Assembly (NCBI GenBank): GCA_020252485.1
Contig: JADCCX010000022.1
Coordinates: 1-64,000 of the forward strand
Length of the DNA stretch: 64,000 bases
Origin: Methylocystis sp.
GTDB lineage: Bacteria > Pseudomonadota > Alphaproteobacteria > Rhizobiales > Beijerinckiaceae
Direction: 5' to 3'
Positions 11,273-21,855 of the stretch are shown piece by piece. The notes beneath the pieces were generated by a model. That model searched no databases, had not been told where the DNA came from, and saw only the letters and a list, made by a program, of their open reading frames with translations. How positions within the stretch are numbered: the first letter of the stretch is position 1; each line of letters opens with the position of its first letter. The position numbers were made by a program, and so were the translations under genes.

Positions 11273-12664
11273 ATGTTAGCAGCTTATATCGTCCTTATGC
11301 TCATACTGGTTCTGACCGGCTATTTTCTCGGTCGCCGGAGCGGTTTCGCCCTCTATCGAACAGCTGGCTCCGTGCGGAACGCCGTGCATTCGTTGCCATC
11401 CTATCATGGCTGGCTGACGGCGACGTTTACATTCTTTCCCATGGTGCTCGCACTCGTGGCCTGGACGACTTTAGCGCCCGGGATCAGCAAATCGGCGGCC
11501 ATCGGGGCCGCCCCGGTAAAGGAACTGGCTGTTGATCCGGCCAGGCGGCTGTTGGAGGAACAGGCGCTTTATCGCGATGTGCAGGTTGCGGCAAACCTGC
11601 TCAAGCAGGGTCAGCCCCTGACCCGGCCTGAACTCCAGCCGGCTGCCGAAGCCTTCATGGCCTCGCAATCTCGCCTTTCATGGGCCTTGATCATCTTCGG
11701 CGCGCTGGGTGGAGCGGCCGGGATTGCATTGGGCCTGAAGCGGATCAAACCCGCCTTCCGATCACGTAATGCCTTCGAGCAGATTGTCATGAGCGTGCTG
11801 ATCGCGTGTTCCGCAGTCGCTGTGCTCACGACCGTCGGCATCGTGTTCTCCGTGCTCTACGAGACGCTCCATTTCGCGTCAGTTTATCCATTCTGGAGCT
11901 TCCTGACCGGGACCGTCTGGTCTCCCTCCTCGTTGACGCTCGGAGCCTTGCCGCTTTTCGTCGGCACCATCCTGATTACCCTGGTGGCCATCGCCATTGC
12001 CGGTCCGGTCGGCCTGTTCGCCGCCATCTACATGTCCGAATATGCCTCCCAGAACGTTCGCAATTTCGTGAAGCCCATCCTCGAAGTCCTCGCCGGCATT
12101 CCAACCGTGGTGTTCGGCTTCTTTGCCGCCTTGACGATAGCACCGATGTTCAAGGGAATGGGCGACTGGATCGATCTGAACCTCGGCACCAATCTGGGTG
12201 TGGCCTCGGAGAGCGCACTGGCTGCCGGTCTAGTTATGGGTGTCATGATCATCCCATTCGTATCTTCCCTCTCGGACGACGTCATCAACGCCGTGCCGCA
12301 ATCCTTGCGCGACGGCTCCTTCGGCATGGGCGCGACCAAATCCGAGACGATCAAGAAAGTCGTGTTGCCGGCTGCCTTGCCTGGCATTGTCTCGGCCTTC
12401 ATGCTGGCGATCAGCCGCGCGGTCGGTGAAACGATGATCGTCGTGATGGCGGCCGGTCTTGCAGGCAACCTTACCTGGAATCCTCTCGAGGCGGTGACCA
12501 CGATCACTGTCCAGATCAAGACCCTTCTGGTGGGCGATCAGGAGTTCAACAGCCCCAAGACATTGTCCGCCTTCGCCCTGGGCTTCGTTCTGTTCTTCTT
12601 CACCTTGACCCTCAACATGATCGCCTTGCGGATCGTTCGGAAGTATCGGGAACAATATGACTGA
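11273..12664 (+). CDS. pstC: Phosphate ABC transporter permease PstC
   Basis: PstC is one of the two inner-membrane channel subunits of the Pst importer. The 463-residue product is longer than E. coli PstC (319). It has an N-terminal extension with two extra membrane segments (about residues 1-20 and 45-65) and a roughly 90-residue loop before the conserved permease domain (about 165-455). That domain carries the EAA-type loop DGSFGMGATKSETIKKVVLPAALPG, which contacts PstB. It overlaps pstA by 8 bp, implying coupled translation. Long PstC forms are usual in Alphaproteobacteria. Confidence 0.95.
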   Translation: MLAAYIVLMLILVLTGYFLGRRSGFALYRTAGSVRNAVHSLPSYHGWLTATFTFFPMVLALVAWTTLAPGISKSAAIGAAPVKELAVDPARRLLEEQALYRDVQVAANLLKQGQPLTRPELQPAAEAFMASQSRLSWALIIFGALGGAAGIALGLKRIKPAFRSRNAFEQIVMSVLIACSAVAVLTTVGIVFSVLYETLHFASVYPFWSFLTGTVWSPSSLTLGALPLFVGTILITLVAIAIAGPVGLFAAIYMSEYASQNVRNFVKPILEVLAGIPTVVFGFFAALTIAPMFKGMGDWIDLNLGTNLGVASESALAAGLVMGVMIIPFVSSLSDDVINAVPQSLRDGSFGMGATKSETIKKVVLPAALPGIVSAFMLAISRAVGETMIVVMAAGLAGNLTWNPLEAVTTITVQIKTLLVGDQEFNSPKTLSAFALGFVLFFFTLTLNMIALRIVRKYREQYD

Positions 12665-14411
12665 CGCAACCCTCCAGACCGCTGATGCCGGGCGCGTTGA
12701 TTTCCGGTCTCCGGCCGCACAGGCGCATTTGCGCAAGCGTTATGCCGTTGAATCGCGCTTCAAGTTCTATGGTGTGGCCGCCATTGCGTTTGCCGCATTC
12801 TTCATCGTTTTTCTGGTGAGCGACATTGTCACTAAAGCGATACCCGCTTTCACGGAACACCGGTTGTCGATCACTCTGACGCCTACCGCCGAGCGCGTGG
12901 CCGAGGGCGGCAGGACGGATCGTCAGACCCTGATGGCCGGGGATTGGAACGCTGTCGTTCGCGATGGTGTCGGCAAATACTTCCCGGATGTGACGAACCG
13001 CGCTCAACGCAGCAAGCTGTATAACGAACTGATCAGCATCGGCGGGGGTGACGATATCCGTAACCGCGTCATTGCTGATCCCAGCTTGCTGGGCAAGCCC
13101 GTGCAAGCGCAGGTCCTGCTCTCGGATGATTCCGATCTCTATTTCAAGGGAATGATGACCGAGAGGACAGAGCGCGAGGGACGCGGCTCCATTGGAGTGA
13201 GCGGCACTTCGGGCGATGTGTCGATCGCCACCAATGTCAATGATTTCGCCCAGGACGTCGCGCGCGTTCGTTCTGATCTTCAGGCTGCGGCGCGCCGGGC
13301 ACAGCTTGAAATCAACCGTTTGAAGGCAGCACTGGAGACAGTGGCACCCGATCGGCGAGCCGCTTTGCAAGATCAGATCAACCGCCAGATAGCGGTTGCG
13401 ACCGATATGGACAGACGTGCCAAATCCGTTGGTGGCACGGAATTGATCGGCGACAGCACGTCCTCGGTTCTTGTGAAGATGAACGGCGGCGTGATCAAGC
13501 TGACCGAGATTGGCAACGAAAAGGCATCCGGGACGGTCCTAATCCCGCTGAAGGACGCGAGTGAGGCAAAGCCAGGATCCTGGAAGATAATCAACCTGAC
13601 GACACCGGAAGGCAGCAGAAAGCTCTCCGATCAGCAGATAGCATGGCTTGATCGCATGAAAGAGGAGGGGCTTGTTACCCAGGCCTTCGCATCCCGCCTT
13701 TTCTTCTCGGGAGACTCACGCGAACCCGAACTCGCCGGCATCATCGGCGGATTGACGGGAACAGCGCTTACGATGCTCGTCACGCTCGTGCTTTGCCTCC
13801 CGATCGGCGTTCTGGCGGCGATTTACCTTGAGGAATTTGCACCCAAGAACCGCCTCACCGATTTCATCGAGATCAACATCAACAACCTTGCAGCCGTTCC
13901 CTCGATCGTCTTCGGTCTCCTGGGTCTGGCGATTTTTCTGAACACTTTCGACATGCCAAGATCTTCGCCTTTGGTTGGCGGCCTTGTTCTCGCGTTACTG
14001 GTCCTTCCAACGATCATCATCAGCAGCCGCGCTGCGCTGAAGGCTGTGCCCCCTTCGATCCGCGAGGCCGCACTCGGCCTCGGCGCGTCGAAACAGCAGG
14101 CGGTCTTCCAGCATGTTCTGCCCGTGGCGATGCCAGGGGTTCTGACCGGAACGATCATCGGCATGGCCCATGCATTGGGCGAAACGGCGCCGCTTCTGAT
14201 GATCGGCATGGTTGCGTTCATTATCGATGTGCCTCGATCAGTGACGGAATCCGCAACAGTCCTTCCAGTTCAGATCTTTTTGTGGTCGGACCTTCCCGAA
14301 CCTGCCTTCCAGGCGAAGACAGCCGCTGCCATCGTCATCCTGCTTCTCTTCCTCTTCGTCATGAACGGCGCCGCGATCTGGCTGCGCCGCCGCTTCGAAC
14401 GGCGCTGGTGA
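12657..14411 (+). CDS. pstA: Phosphate ABC transporter permease PstA, with large periplasmic insert
   Basis: PstA is the second channel subunit of the Pst importer. The 584-residue product is about twice the E. coli length. After one N-terminal membrane segment (about residues 38-60) comes a roughly 280-residue hydrophilic region with a coiled-coil stretch (around 195-250, rich in R, A, E and Q). The permease domain follows (about 355-575) with the EAA-like loop [21 protein letters not shown]. The insert resembles the DUF3333-type extension of alphaproteobacterial PstA. It overlaps pstC by 8 bp and precedes pstB. Confidence 0.94.
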   Translation: MTDATLQTADAGRVDFRSPAAQAHLRKRYAVESRFKFYGVAAIAFAAFFIVFLVSDIVTKAIPAFTEHRLSITLTPTAERVAEGGRTDRQTLMAGDWNAVVRDGVGKYFPDVTNRAQRSKLYNELISIGGGDDIRNRVIADPSLLGKPVQAQVLLSDDSDLYFKGMMTERTEREGRGSIGVSGTSGDVSIATNVNDFAQDVARVRSDLQAAARRAQLEINRLKAALETVAPDRRAALQDQINRQIAVATDMDRRAKSVGGTELIGDSTSSVLVKMNGGVIKLTEIGNEKASGTVLIPLKDASEAKPGSWKIINLTTPEGSRKLSDQQIAWLDRMKEEGLVTQAFASRLFFSGDSREPELAGIIGGLTGTALTMLVTLVLCLPIGVLAAIYLEEFAPKNRLTDFIEININNLAAVPSIVFGLLGLAIFLNTFDMPRSSPLVGGLVLALLVLPTIIISSRAALKAVPPSIREAALGLGASKQQAVFQHVLPVAMPGVLTGTIIGMAHALGETAPLLMIGMVAFIIDVPRSVTESATVLPVQIFLWSDLPEPAFQAKTAAAIVILLLFLFVMNGAAIWLRRRFERRW

Positions 14412-14433
14412 GCGGCCCCACAGGAGTTTGACA

Positions 14434-15252
<819 letters not shown>

Positions 15253-15285
15253 TGAGTTTTCGCCCCAGGGCGGCAGGAGCACCTC

Positions 15286-16002
15286 ATGAACCAGCATATC
15301 GTCAGCGCCTATGATTCCGAGATCAAGAGCCTGCAGAAGAAAGTCGTCGAAATGGGCGGCATCGCCGAGAAGATGCTGTCGGACGTGCTCGAGGCCATCG
15401 AGAAGCGCGACGTCAACCTCGCCCAGCAGATCATCCTGATCGATGCGCGTTTGGACGGCCTGCAGCGCGAGATCGACGAGCAGGCGATCCACACCATCGC
15501 CCGCCGTCAGCCGATGGCGGTGGATCTCCGCGAAATCTTCGTCGTCTCGCAGATCGCGGGCGATATCGAGCGCGTCGGCGATCTCGTCAAGAATATCGGC
15601 AAGCGCATCATCGCCATGGAAGGGCATTTTCCGCCCAAGACGCTGCTTTCCGGTCTGCGCAACATGAACCTCCTGGCGCTTGGCCAGTTCAAGGCCGTGC
15701 TCGATGCTTATATTCAAAAGGATGTCAGCGCGGCCATGAATGTCTGGTCCAACGATGGCGGCATCGACCGGCTCTATAACTCGCTGTTCCGCGAGCTTCT
15801 GACCTATATGATGGAAGATCCGCGCAACATCACCTTCTGCACGCATCTGCTGTTCTCGGCCAAGAACATCGAACGCGTCGGAGACCACGCCACCAACATC
15901 GCCGAGCGGATCTATTACGTGGTGACGGGCGGCATGCTCACCGTCAGCCGGCCGCGCGGCGAGGATGGGGCTGACATGGCGGCGGTGGAAACGAATACCT
16001 GA
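15286..16002 (+). CDS. phoU: Phosphate signalling complex protein PhoU
   Basis: PhoU links the Pst transporter to the PhoR/PhoB two-component system and represses the Pho regulon when phosphate is plentiful. The 238-residue product is made of two three-helix PhoU repeats. Each carries the metal-binding E/DxxxD pattern: IAGDIERVGDLVKNI in the first half and SAKNIERVGDHATNIAE in the second. The length is normal. Its stop overlaps the phoB start (TGATG). Confidence 0.97.
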   Translation: MNQHIVSAYDSEIKSLQKKVVEMGGIAEKMLSDVLEAIEKRDVNLAQQIILIDARLDGLQREIDEQAIHTIARRQPMAVDLREIFVVSQIAGDIERVGDLVKNIGKRIIAMEGHFPPKTLLSGLRNMNLLALGQFKAVLDAYIQKDVSAAMNVWSNDGGIDRLYNSLFRELLTYMMEDPRNITFCTHLLFSAKNIERVGDHATNIAERIYYVVTGGMLTVSRPRGEDGADMAAVETNT

Positions 16003-16706
16003 TGACACGTCCGAAGATATTGATTGTCGAGGACGAGCAGCCGCTCGTCACGCTGCTGACCTATAACCTCGAGACCGAAGGCTATGCGACGACCGTTGCG
16101 ATGCGGGGCGATCAGGCCGCCGATCTCGTCCACGAGGAGCGCCCGGATCTTCTGATCCTCGACTGGATGCTGCCTGGCATCTCCGGCATCGAGCTTTGCC
16201 GCCGTTTGCGCCAGCGCCAGGAGACCAGGACGCTGCCGATCATCATGCTGACGGCGCGCGGCGAGGAGAGCGAGCGCATCCGCGGGCTGGCGACGGGCGC
16301 CGACGATTACGTCGTGAAACCCTTCTCGGTCGCCGAACTGATGGCGCGCGTGAAGGCGCTGCTGCGCCGCGCCAATCCCGCTTTCGCGGCTGACACCATG
16401 GAGGCGGGCGATCTCAGGCTGGACCGGGTCACAAAGCGCGTCCACCGCAGCGCCCGCGAGGTGAAGCTTGGACCGACCGAGTTCCGGCTGCTCGAATGCC
16501 TGATGAAATCGCCAGGCCGCGTCTATGGCCGCGACCAGCTGCTCGACCAGGTCTGGGGCCGCGATTCCGAGATCGATGACCGCACGGTCGATGTGCATGT
16601 CGGGCGGCTGCGGAAAGCGCTGACATCGCTGGACGAACGCGACCCGATCCGGACCGTGCGCGGCGCCGGCTACGCCTTCGACGAGACCTTCGGTCGGGTG
16701 GCCTGA
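16002..16706 (+). CDS. phoB: Phosphate regulon response regulator PhoB
   Basis: PhoB is an OmpR-family activator that binds Pho boxes such as the one at 10068-10085. The 234-residue product has a receiver domain with acidic pocket E10-D11, phospho-acceptor D54 (in LILDWMLPG), the conserved Thr (MLTARG) and Lys (VVKPF), then a winged-helix DNA-binding domain (about 130-230, ending VRGAGYAF). It shares one base with phoU. Its sensor kinase phoR is not in this locus. Confidence 0.96.
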   Translation: MTRPKILIVEDEQPLVTLLTYNLETEGYATTVAMRGDQAADLVHEERPDLLILDWMLPGISGIELCRRLRQRQETRTLPIIMLTARGEESERIRGLATGADDYVVKPFSVAELMARVKALLRRANPAFAADTMEAGDLRLDRVTKRVHRSAREVKLGPTEFRLLECLMKSPGRVYGRDQLLDQVWGRDSEIDDRTVDVHVGRLRKALTSLDERDPIRTVRGAGYAFDETFGRVA

Positions 16707-16742
16707 CCGGTCCCCGGAGGCTCGGATAAGACGTCCAAACGA

Positions 16743-17240
16743 TCAGCGCGAGCGGCGTCTTTCCGTCGCTGGCTGGTAGGCGATGGCCGAGTGATGCGTG
16801 CAATAGGGCGTGCCGAAACTGCAGTCCGCCCCGCAGAATACGAAATCGGCCTGCATCGGATCGCCGATCGGCCATTTGCACATGGCTTCGCGCAGCTCCA
16901 TGATCTGCACCCGGCGGGACATTGGCACGACGACCTCGGCCTGGGGACGCTGCGCCGGCTCCAGATAAGCTTCGTTCAGCAGAATCGGCGCGAGCGCGAC
17001 ATTGCCGCGCACTTGCGGCATGCTGACGCTGCGTGCAGCGGGCCGTGGAGCGGCAGCCTTGCGCGGCCGGGGAGAGGCCACTGACGGAGATTTGGCGCGG
17101 CCGGAGAGGCCCAGCCTGTGCACCTTGCCGATCACGGCATTGCGCGTGACGCCGCCAAGCTCGGCGGCGATCTGGCTGGCGCTCAAACCATCCGTCCAGA
17201 GCTTCTTCAGCAATTCCACGCGTTCGTCATTCCAGGACAT
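16743..17240 (-). CDS. gcrA: Cell-cycle transcriptional regulator GcrA
   Basis: GcrA is an alphaproteobacterial co-activator that binds sigma70 RNA polymerase and stimulates promoters carrying GANTC sites methylated by CcrM. The 165-residue product starts MSWNDERVELLKKLW, a GcrA hallmark, with a homeodomain-like helix-turn-helix (residues 1-45, ending AVIGKVHRLGLSGR). It has a basic, proline-rich linker and the conserved C-terminal sigma-interacting domain (WPIGDP, FCG, YC, HHSIAY-like). The ATG at 17240 is preferred; an upstream in-frame start would add 17 unconserved residues. Four GANTC sites lie in its upstream region. It is convergent with phoB. Confidence 0.95.
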   Translation of the reverse strand: MSWNDERVELLKKLWTDGLSASQIAAELGGVTRNAVIGKVHRLGLSGRAKSPSVASPRPRKAAAPRPAARSVSMPQVRGNVALAPILLNEAYLEPAQRPQAEVVVPMSRRVQIMELREAMCKWPIGDPMQADFVFCGADCSFGTPYCTHHSAIAYQPATERRRSR

Positions 17241-17712
17241 GCGAGCCTCCGGCGCACCCGCTGGGTCGATCTGGAATCCAGGCGCCTCCACGAACGCTGC
17301 GCCGCGATCGTGGCGCTGACGCGCCAGACTTCTGGATGGACCTGCACGAGATGTCGTTCTGCAGATAAGGACTACCTACAATATCGGGTGAATCGTACGC
17401 AATGCCGTAACGATTCGGCGGCGCGTTTTCGCCAACATGGCTGGGGAAAACTTGACTGGTTTCGAATCAGGCCAAAGGGGCGGTAGAAAGGCGCCATGCC
17501 GCCGCGCCGACCGGCTGCGGCAGGGCCTCCGGCGCAGGCTCGTAACCCGCGATCCTTCCCATTTGACAGAAAGCCGTGCGGAAACGATAATATAACCGTG
17601 CCGTCCATTGCTGGGCGGCCATTTTATTTGCGCGATGTTTGTTTTTGTTGCGCAAGGATTACCGCCGGGCTTTCGCCCGGCATGCGTTCTGCCAGGAGAA
17701 GGAGCACGAGCC
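17241..17712. promoter_or_regulatory. gcrA-argD divergent intergenic region with four GANTC sites
   Basis: This 472-bp region has no convincing gene. GANTC (CcrM methylation) motifs occur at 17274, 17390, 17412 and 17464, with GAATCG/CGATTC at 17390-17416 forming an inverted pair. A strong argD promoter lies at 17563-17591. The GANTC cluster suggests methylation-dependent control of gcrA, as known for cell-cycle genes in Caulobacter. Confidence 0.55.
17563..17591 (+). promoter_or_regulatory. Sigma70-type promoter of argD-argF-hslO
   Basis: TTGACA (17563-17568), a 17-bp spacer and GATAAT (17586-17591) are close to the housekeeping consensus. The expected transcription start is about 115 bp before the argD GTG, leaving a leader of that length. 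Confidence 0.8.
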
Positions 17713-18918
17713 GTGACATCCGCTATTTTGCCAACCTACGCGCGCGCCAACCTTGCGTTCGAGCGCGGAGAGGGAGTCTGGCTTTATACGGCGGATGGCG
17801 AGCGATATCTCGACTTCGGAGGCGGCGTCGCCGTGTCGTCGGTCGGCCATTCGCATCCGCATCTCGTCGAGGCGTTGACGGAACAGGCGAAGAAGCTCTG
17901 GCACACCTCCAATATCTATACGATCCCGCTCGGCGAAAAGCTGGCGCAAAGGCTGGCCGACCTCACTTTTGCGGATGTCACCTTCTTCACCAACTCTGGC
18001 GCGGAAGCGCTGGAGGGCGCGATAAAGACAGCGCGGAAATATCATTCCGCCAACGGCCATCCCGAGCGCTACCGCATCATCACCTTCGAGGGGGCGTTTC
18101 ACGGCCGCACGCTGGCCACCATCGCCGCCGGCGGGCAGAAGAAATACCTCGAAGGTTTCGGCCCCGTGTCGCCCGGCTTCGACCAGGCGGCCTTCGCCGA
18201 CCACAAGGCGCTGGAAGCCGCCATCACGCCGGAGACGGCCGCCATCCTGGTGGAGCCGATCCAGGGCGAGGGCGGCATCCGCGTGCTGCCGACGCAATGC
18301 CTGCGCGGCTTGCGCGAGCTTTGCGACAGACATGGCCTGCTCCTGATTTTCGATGAGGTGCAATCCGGCGTTAGCCGCACCGGCAAGCTCTTCGCGCATG
18401 AATGGGCGGGCGTGACGCCGGATATCATGGCCGTCGCCAAGGGCATCGGCGGGGGCTTCCCGATGGGGGCCTTCATGGCGACGCGCGAGGCCGCCAAGGG
18501 GATGACGGCAGGCACGCATGGCTCGACCTATGGCGGCAACCCGCTGGCGATGGCCGTGGGCAATGCCGTGCTCGATCTGGTGGCCGACCCCGCCTTCCTG
18601 GCGAAGGTCGAGGCCATGGGCCTGCTCCTGAAGCAGCGGCTGGCGGAGCTCAAGGATCGCCATCCCGCCGTGATCGCCGAAATCCGCGGCAAGGGCCTGC
18701 TGATCGGCATTCGCACCCTGGTTCCGAACACGGAGCTTGTGGCGGAATTGCGCGAGGAGCACCTGCTCACCATCGGCGCGGGCGACAATGTCGTTCGCCT
18801 CCTGCCGCCTCTGATCATCGACGAAGCCGATATCGCAGACGCCGTGAAGCGGATCGACAAGGCCTGCGCCACCATCGAAAAGCGGCTGCGGGACACCGCC
18901 AAGACGGCCGCCGAGTGA
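17713..18918 (+). CDS. argD: Acetylornithine aminotransferase
   Basis: ArgD is a PLP-dependent class-III aminotransferase that converts N-acetylglutamate semialdehyde to N-acetylornithine in arginine synthesis. The 401-residue product has the [18 protein letters not shown] substrate/PLP segment, EPIQGEGG, the PLP-contact aspartate in FDEVQSG, and the Schiff-base lysine K243 (in [11 protein letters not shown]). A GTG at 17713 is taken as start because conserved sequence begins there and AGGAGAAGGAG lies just upstream; the frame is open further 5' but unconserved. argF follows 4 bp later. Confidence 0.95.
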   Translation: MTSAILPTYARANLAFERGEGVWLYTADGERYLDFGGGVAVSSVGHSHPHLVEALTEQAKKLWHTSNIYTIPLGEKLAQRLADLTFADVTFFTNSGAEALEGAIKTARKYHSANGHPERYRIITFEGAFHGRTLATIAAGGQKKYLEGFGPVSPGFDQAAFADHKALEAAITPETAAILVEPIQGEGGIRVLPTQCLRGLRELCDRHGLLLIFDEVQSGVSRTGKLFAHEWAGVTPDIMAVAKGIGGGFPMGAFMATREAAKGMTAGTHGSTYGGNPLAMAVGNAVLDLVADPAFLAKVEAMGLLLKQRLAELKDRHPAVIAEIRGKGLLIGIRTLVPNTELVAELREEHLLTIGAGDNVVRLLPPLIIDEADIADAVKRIDKACATIEKRLRDTAKTAAE

Positions 18919-18922
18919 TCCC

Positions 18923-19879
18923 ATGCCGCCCGAGACAATCGCAATCCCGAACGGTTTGACCCGTCACTTCCTCGATCTTTCCGAGATTCCCTCGGAGGAT
19001 CTGCGCCGCATCCTCGACAGCAGCCGCGCCATGAAGAGCCGCCGCCGCACCGCAGCGTCGAAGGTCGATCAGGTGCTGCTCGGCAAGAAGGTCGCCATGG
19101 TCTTCGAACAGCCCTCTTTGCGCACGCGCATCTCGTTCGAGGTGGGCATCCGGGAACTCGGCGGCGATCCGCTGATGATCACCGGCAAGGAGATCGAACT
19201 CGGCGAGCGCGAGGCGATCTCTGATCAGGCCAAGGTGCTGTCGCGCTATGTCGATGCGATCATGATCCGCAGCCTGAAGCATGAGCTGGTGATGGAACTG
19301 GCCCGCCATGCCACCGTGCCGGTCATCAACGGCCTTACCAAACGGTCGCATCCCTGCCAGGTCATGGCCGATATCATGACCTTCGAGGAGCATCGCGGCG
19401 ATATCCGCGGCAAGACCGTGGCCTGGAGCGGCGATTGCAACAATGTGCTCGCCTCCTTCATGCATGCGGCGAAGCGCTTCGACTTCGCCTTGCGCGTGGC
19501 CGCCCCGCCGGAACTGAGGCCGGCGGACGCCCTGCTCGACTGGGTGCGCAAGAACAAGGCGAATGTCGAAGTCATGACCGACCCCTTCGAGGCGGTCGAG
19601 GGCGCCGATTGCGTGGTGTCCGACGCCTGGGTCTCGATGGGCGACAAGGACGAAGGCCGCCGGCATAATCTGCTGAAGCCCTATCAGGTCAATCAGCGCC
19701 TCATGCGGGCAGCGAGACCCGACGCGATCTTCATGCATTGCCTGCCGGCGCACCGGGGGGAGGAGGTGACGGAGGAGGTTATCGACGGGCCGCAATCGGT
19801 GGTGTTCGACGAGGCCGAAAACCGTCTGCACGCGCAGAAGGGCATCCTTGCCTGGGTTTTCGGGGCCAATCCGCAATGA
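18923..19879 (+). CDS. argF: Ornithine carbamoyltransferase
   Basis: ArgF joins carbamoyl phosphate and ornithine to give citrulline. The 318-residue product has the carbamoyl-phosphate site (usually STRTR) as [18 protein letters not shown], the ornithine-binding region DAWVSMGD, and the catalytic [12 protein letters not shown]. Two consensus positions differ: Thr to Leu in STRTR, and GDCNNV for the common GDGNNV. Neighbours argD and hslO are co-directional, and hslO starts inside its stop codon (ATGA). The arginine context supports OTCase rather than an acetyl- or succinylornithine variant. Confidence 0.93.
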   Translation: MPPETIAIPNGLTRHFLDLSEIPSEDLRRILDSSRAMKSRRRTAASKVDQVLLGKKVAMVFEQPSLRTRISFEVGIRELGGDPLMITGKEIELGEREAISDQAKVLSRYVDAIMIRSLKHELVMELARHATVPVINGLTKRSHPCQVMADIMTFEEHRGDIRGKTVAWSGDCNNVLASFMHAAKRFDFALRVAAPPELRPADALLDWVRKNKANVEVMTDPFEAVEGADCVVSDAWVSMGDKDEGRRHNLLKPYQVNQRLMRAARPDAIFMHCLPAHRGEEVTEEVIDGPQSVVFDEAENRLHAQKGILAWVFGANPQ

Positions 19880-20871
19880 ACGACGGCCCGCTGGGCTCGA
19901 TCCTGCTGGGGGATCACGCCGGCGCTGACGACCTGATCCTGCCCTTCCAGATCGATGGGCTTGATGTGCGCGGCCGTGTGCTGAGGCTCGGGCCCTCCAT
20001 CAACACGCTGCTGAAACGCCATGCCTATCCGGCCGGCGTAGCGCGCCTGGTGGCGGAAGCCGCGGCGCTGACTGCGTTGCTCGGTTCGTCGCTCAAGCTG
20101 ACCGGCCGCTTCCAGCTCCAGACCAAGACCGACGGTGCCGTCTCGATGCTCGTTGTCGATTTCGATGCGCCCGACAAGCTGCGGGCCTATGCGCAGTTCG
20201 ACGCGGAACAGCTCCCGGCCGGAACCTCCTCCGCTCAACTTCTCGGCAAGGGGCACCTTGCCCTTACCATCGATCCGGGCGGTTCTATGAACCGCTATCA
20301 GGGTGTGGTTCCGCTCGACGGCCTGGGGCTTGAAGCCGCCGCCCACCAATATTTCCGCCAATCCGAGCAGATTCCGACCTTCATCAAGCTGTCGGTCGGC
20401 GAAATCGCCGTTCCAGGGGCGAGCGAATGGCGCGTCGGCGGCCTGTTCCTGCAGTTCCTGCCCGAGGCGCCCGAGCGCATGCGGCAGAGCGATCTCGATC
20501 CCGGCGATGCGCCGGCGGGGGCGAGCCCTGCGGAGCATCGCGAGGATGACGCCTGGACCGAGGCCAAGCTGCTGGCCGCGACGGTGGAAGACCACGAGCT
20601 GCTGGATCCGACCCTTTCGGCCGAACGGCTGCTTTTCCGCCTGTTCCACGAGCGCGGGGTCCGCATTTTCGGGAGCTTGCCGATCACCGAAGCCTGCCGC
20701 TGTTCGCGCGAGCGCATCCTGGCGATGCTCAGGCGCTTTTCGCCTCAGGAGCGGCTGGATATGCGCGGCGACGACGGCCGCATCGGCATCACCTGCGAAT
20801 TCTGTTCGACGAACTACACCGTCATGCCGGACGAGGCCGAGGCGCTCCCCTCCGGTGAAGACCGGACATAA
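19876..20871 (+). CDS. hslO: Redox-regulated chaperone Hsp33
   Basis: Hsp33 is a cytoplasmic holdase activated by oxidation of four zinc-binding cysteines. The 331-residue product has an N-terminal Hsp33 domain (about 20-270) and the C-terminal redox switch CRC followed about 32 residues later by CEFC. The ATG at 19876 overlaps the argF stop by 4 bp. Placement behind argF is common in Rhizobiales. A terminator-like hairpin follows. Confidence 0.95.
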   Translation: MNDGPLGSILLGDHAGADDLILPFQIDGLDVRGRVLRLGPSINTLLKRHAYPAGVARLVAEAAALTALLGSSLKLTGRFQLQTKTDGAVSMLVVDFDAPDKLRAYAQFDAEQLPAGTSSAQLLGKGHLALTIDPGGSMNRYQGVVPLDGLGLEAAAHQYFRQSEQIPTFIKLSVGEIAVPGASEWRVGGLFLQFLPEAPERMRQSDLDPGDAPAGASPAEHREDDAWTEAKLLAATVEDHELLDPTLSAERLLFRLFHERGVRIFGSLPITEACRCSRERILAMLRRFSPQERLDMRGDDGRIGITCEFCSTNYTVMPDEAEALPSGEDRT

Positions 20872-20878
20872 TCCTCAT

Positions 20879-20905
20879 CCGGATTCACCCTGAATCGGCG
20901 TTTTT
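20879..20905 (+). terminator. Probable rho-independent terminator after hslO
   Basis: A short stem (GGATTCA / TGAATCGG with a small mismatch, loop CCC) is followed by CGTTTTTC. It lies 8 bp after the hslO stop and would end the argD-argF-hslO transcript. The stem is short, so its strength is uncertain. Confidence 0.55.
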
Positions 20906-20965
20906 CTTCGAAGATGCAACAATCGTTGTAATCTCCACGACAGCTGCTTTCGTGAGGGTCAAACC

Positions 20966-21562
20966 ATGCTGCGCCGTTGTCTTTCCGCCCTCATGGCCGT
21001 GGTCGCTCTCGGACTCGCCGCTCTGGCCGGCCCCGCCCAGGCAGGCGTCGATATCCGCGTCAATCTCGCCAGGCAGTCGATGACGGTGACGACGCCTGAC
21101 GGCGATGTGCGCAGATGGGCGATCTCGTCGGGCCGAACCGGCTACCGCACCATCCGCGGCCAGTACCGCCCCTATATGCTCAAGACCTATCACTGGTCGC
21201 GCAAATATGGCGGCGCGATGCCGCATGCGATCTTCTTCAAGGGCGGCTTCGCGATCCACGGCACGACAGCCGTCAGCCGGCTTGGTTCGCCGGCCTCGCA
21301 CGGCTGCATCCGCCTGGCTCCCGGCAACGCCCGCGAGCTCTTCGCCCTGGTGAAGAAATACGGCCCCGGCTCAACCCGCATCGCCATCAACGGGGTGGCC
21401 CCGGATAGCGGGCGCACCATGGTCGCCTCCGCCCGCAAGAAGCAGGCGGCAGGCTCCGCCGTCGCCCGTGCAAGAGTGAAAACGCAGCCGGAACTCATGG
21501 TTCCGGCCTATGCTCCCCAACCGCTCGCACCTTATCGCCTGCCCTTCCAGCGGCTGCGCTGA
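20966..21562 (+). CDS. L,D-transpeptidase (YkuD family)
   Basis: This is a periplasmic enzyme that cross-links peptidoglycan stems or attaches outer-membrane proteins to them. The 198-residue product has a signal peptide (cleavage near AGPAQA, residue 26), a YkuD domain (about 30-140) with the HGT motif and the catalytic SHGCIRL (Cys114), and a basic, proline-rich tail. Start at ATG 20966 after GTGAGGGTC. It is single-domain and short relative to ErfK-type enzymes; alphaproteobacteria carry many such paralogues. Confidence 0.92.
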   Translation: MLRRCLSALMAVVALGLAALAGPAQAGVDIRVNLARQSMTVTTPDGDVRRWAISSGRTGYRTIRGQYRPYMLKTYHWSRKYGGAMPHAIFFKGGFAIHGTTAVSRLGSPASHGCIRLAPGNARELFALVKKYGPGSTRIAINGVAPDSGRTMVASARKKQAAGSAVARARVKTQPELMVPAYAPQPLAPYRLPFQRLR

Positions 21563-21668
21563 GAGGGGGCGGGCGTCAATCAGCCTGCCATCTTGCTCTT
21601 GATGAAGCCGACCCTCTTTGGCGGCCTTCATTCGGCCGTCGATCCGCGCTGTAAACATGGCGGCGTGA

Positions 21669-21697
21669 CTTGCATCCGCCCCCCTTTTACCCGATAT
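21669..21697 (+). promoter_or_regulatory. Probable promoter of the SRP RNA gene
   Basis: CTTGCA (21669-21674), a 17-bp spacer and CGATAT (21692-21697) resemble the rhizobial CTTGAC/CTATAT housekeeping consensus. It is correctly placed a few bases before the RNA 5' end. Confidence 0.5.
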
Positions 21698-21701
21698 AGC
21701 G

Positions 21702-21802
21702 CCCGGGAGGTTGGCGCTGGACGTACCACTCGCCAACCGGGTCAGGTCCGGAAGGAAGCAGCCCTAACGAGAAACGGGCGGGTCAATGTCCAGCCTCCCA
21801 CC
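21702..21802 (+). ncRNA. ffs: Signal recognition particle RNA (4.5S type)
   Basis: The conserved apical loop GGTCAGGTCCGGAAGGAAGC (21739-21759), which binds Ffh, is followed by AGCCCTAA. The ends pair: GGGAGG at 21705-21710 with CCTCCC at 21794-21799, and flanking GCTGGAC with GTCCAGC. The length of about 100 nt matches the small bacterial SRP RNA. It lies just upstream of dnaX, a common alphaproteobacterial location. Exact ends are estimated from the helix. Confidence 0.95.
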
Positions 21803-21855
21803 TGATCCGGGATAGGCTGTCCGGGATCGACGATCCACGATAACCGGCGGAACCG

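Noticed and set aside
17440-17480. GGTTTCGAATC-like sequence suggesting a tRNA T-arm
   Set aside because: No acceptor stem or anticodon arm can be folded around it; the GAATC is better read as a GANTC site.
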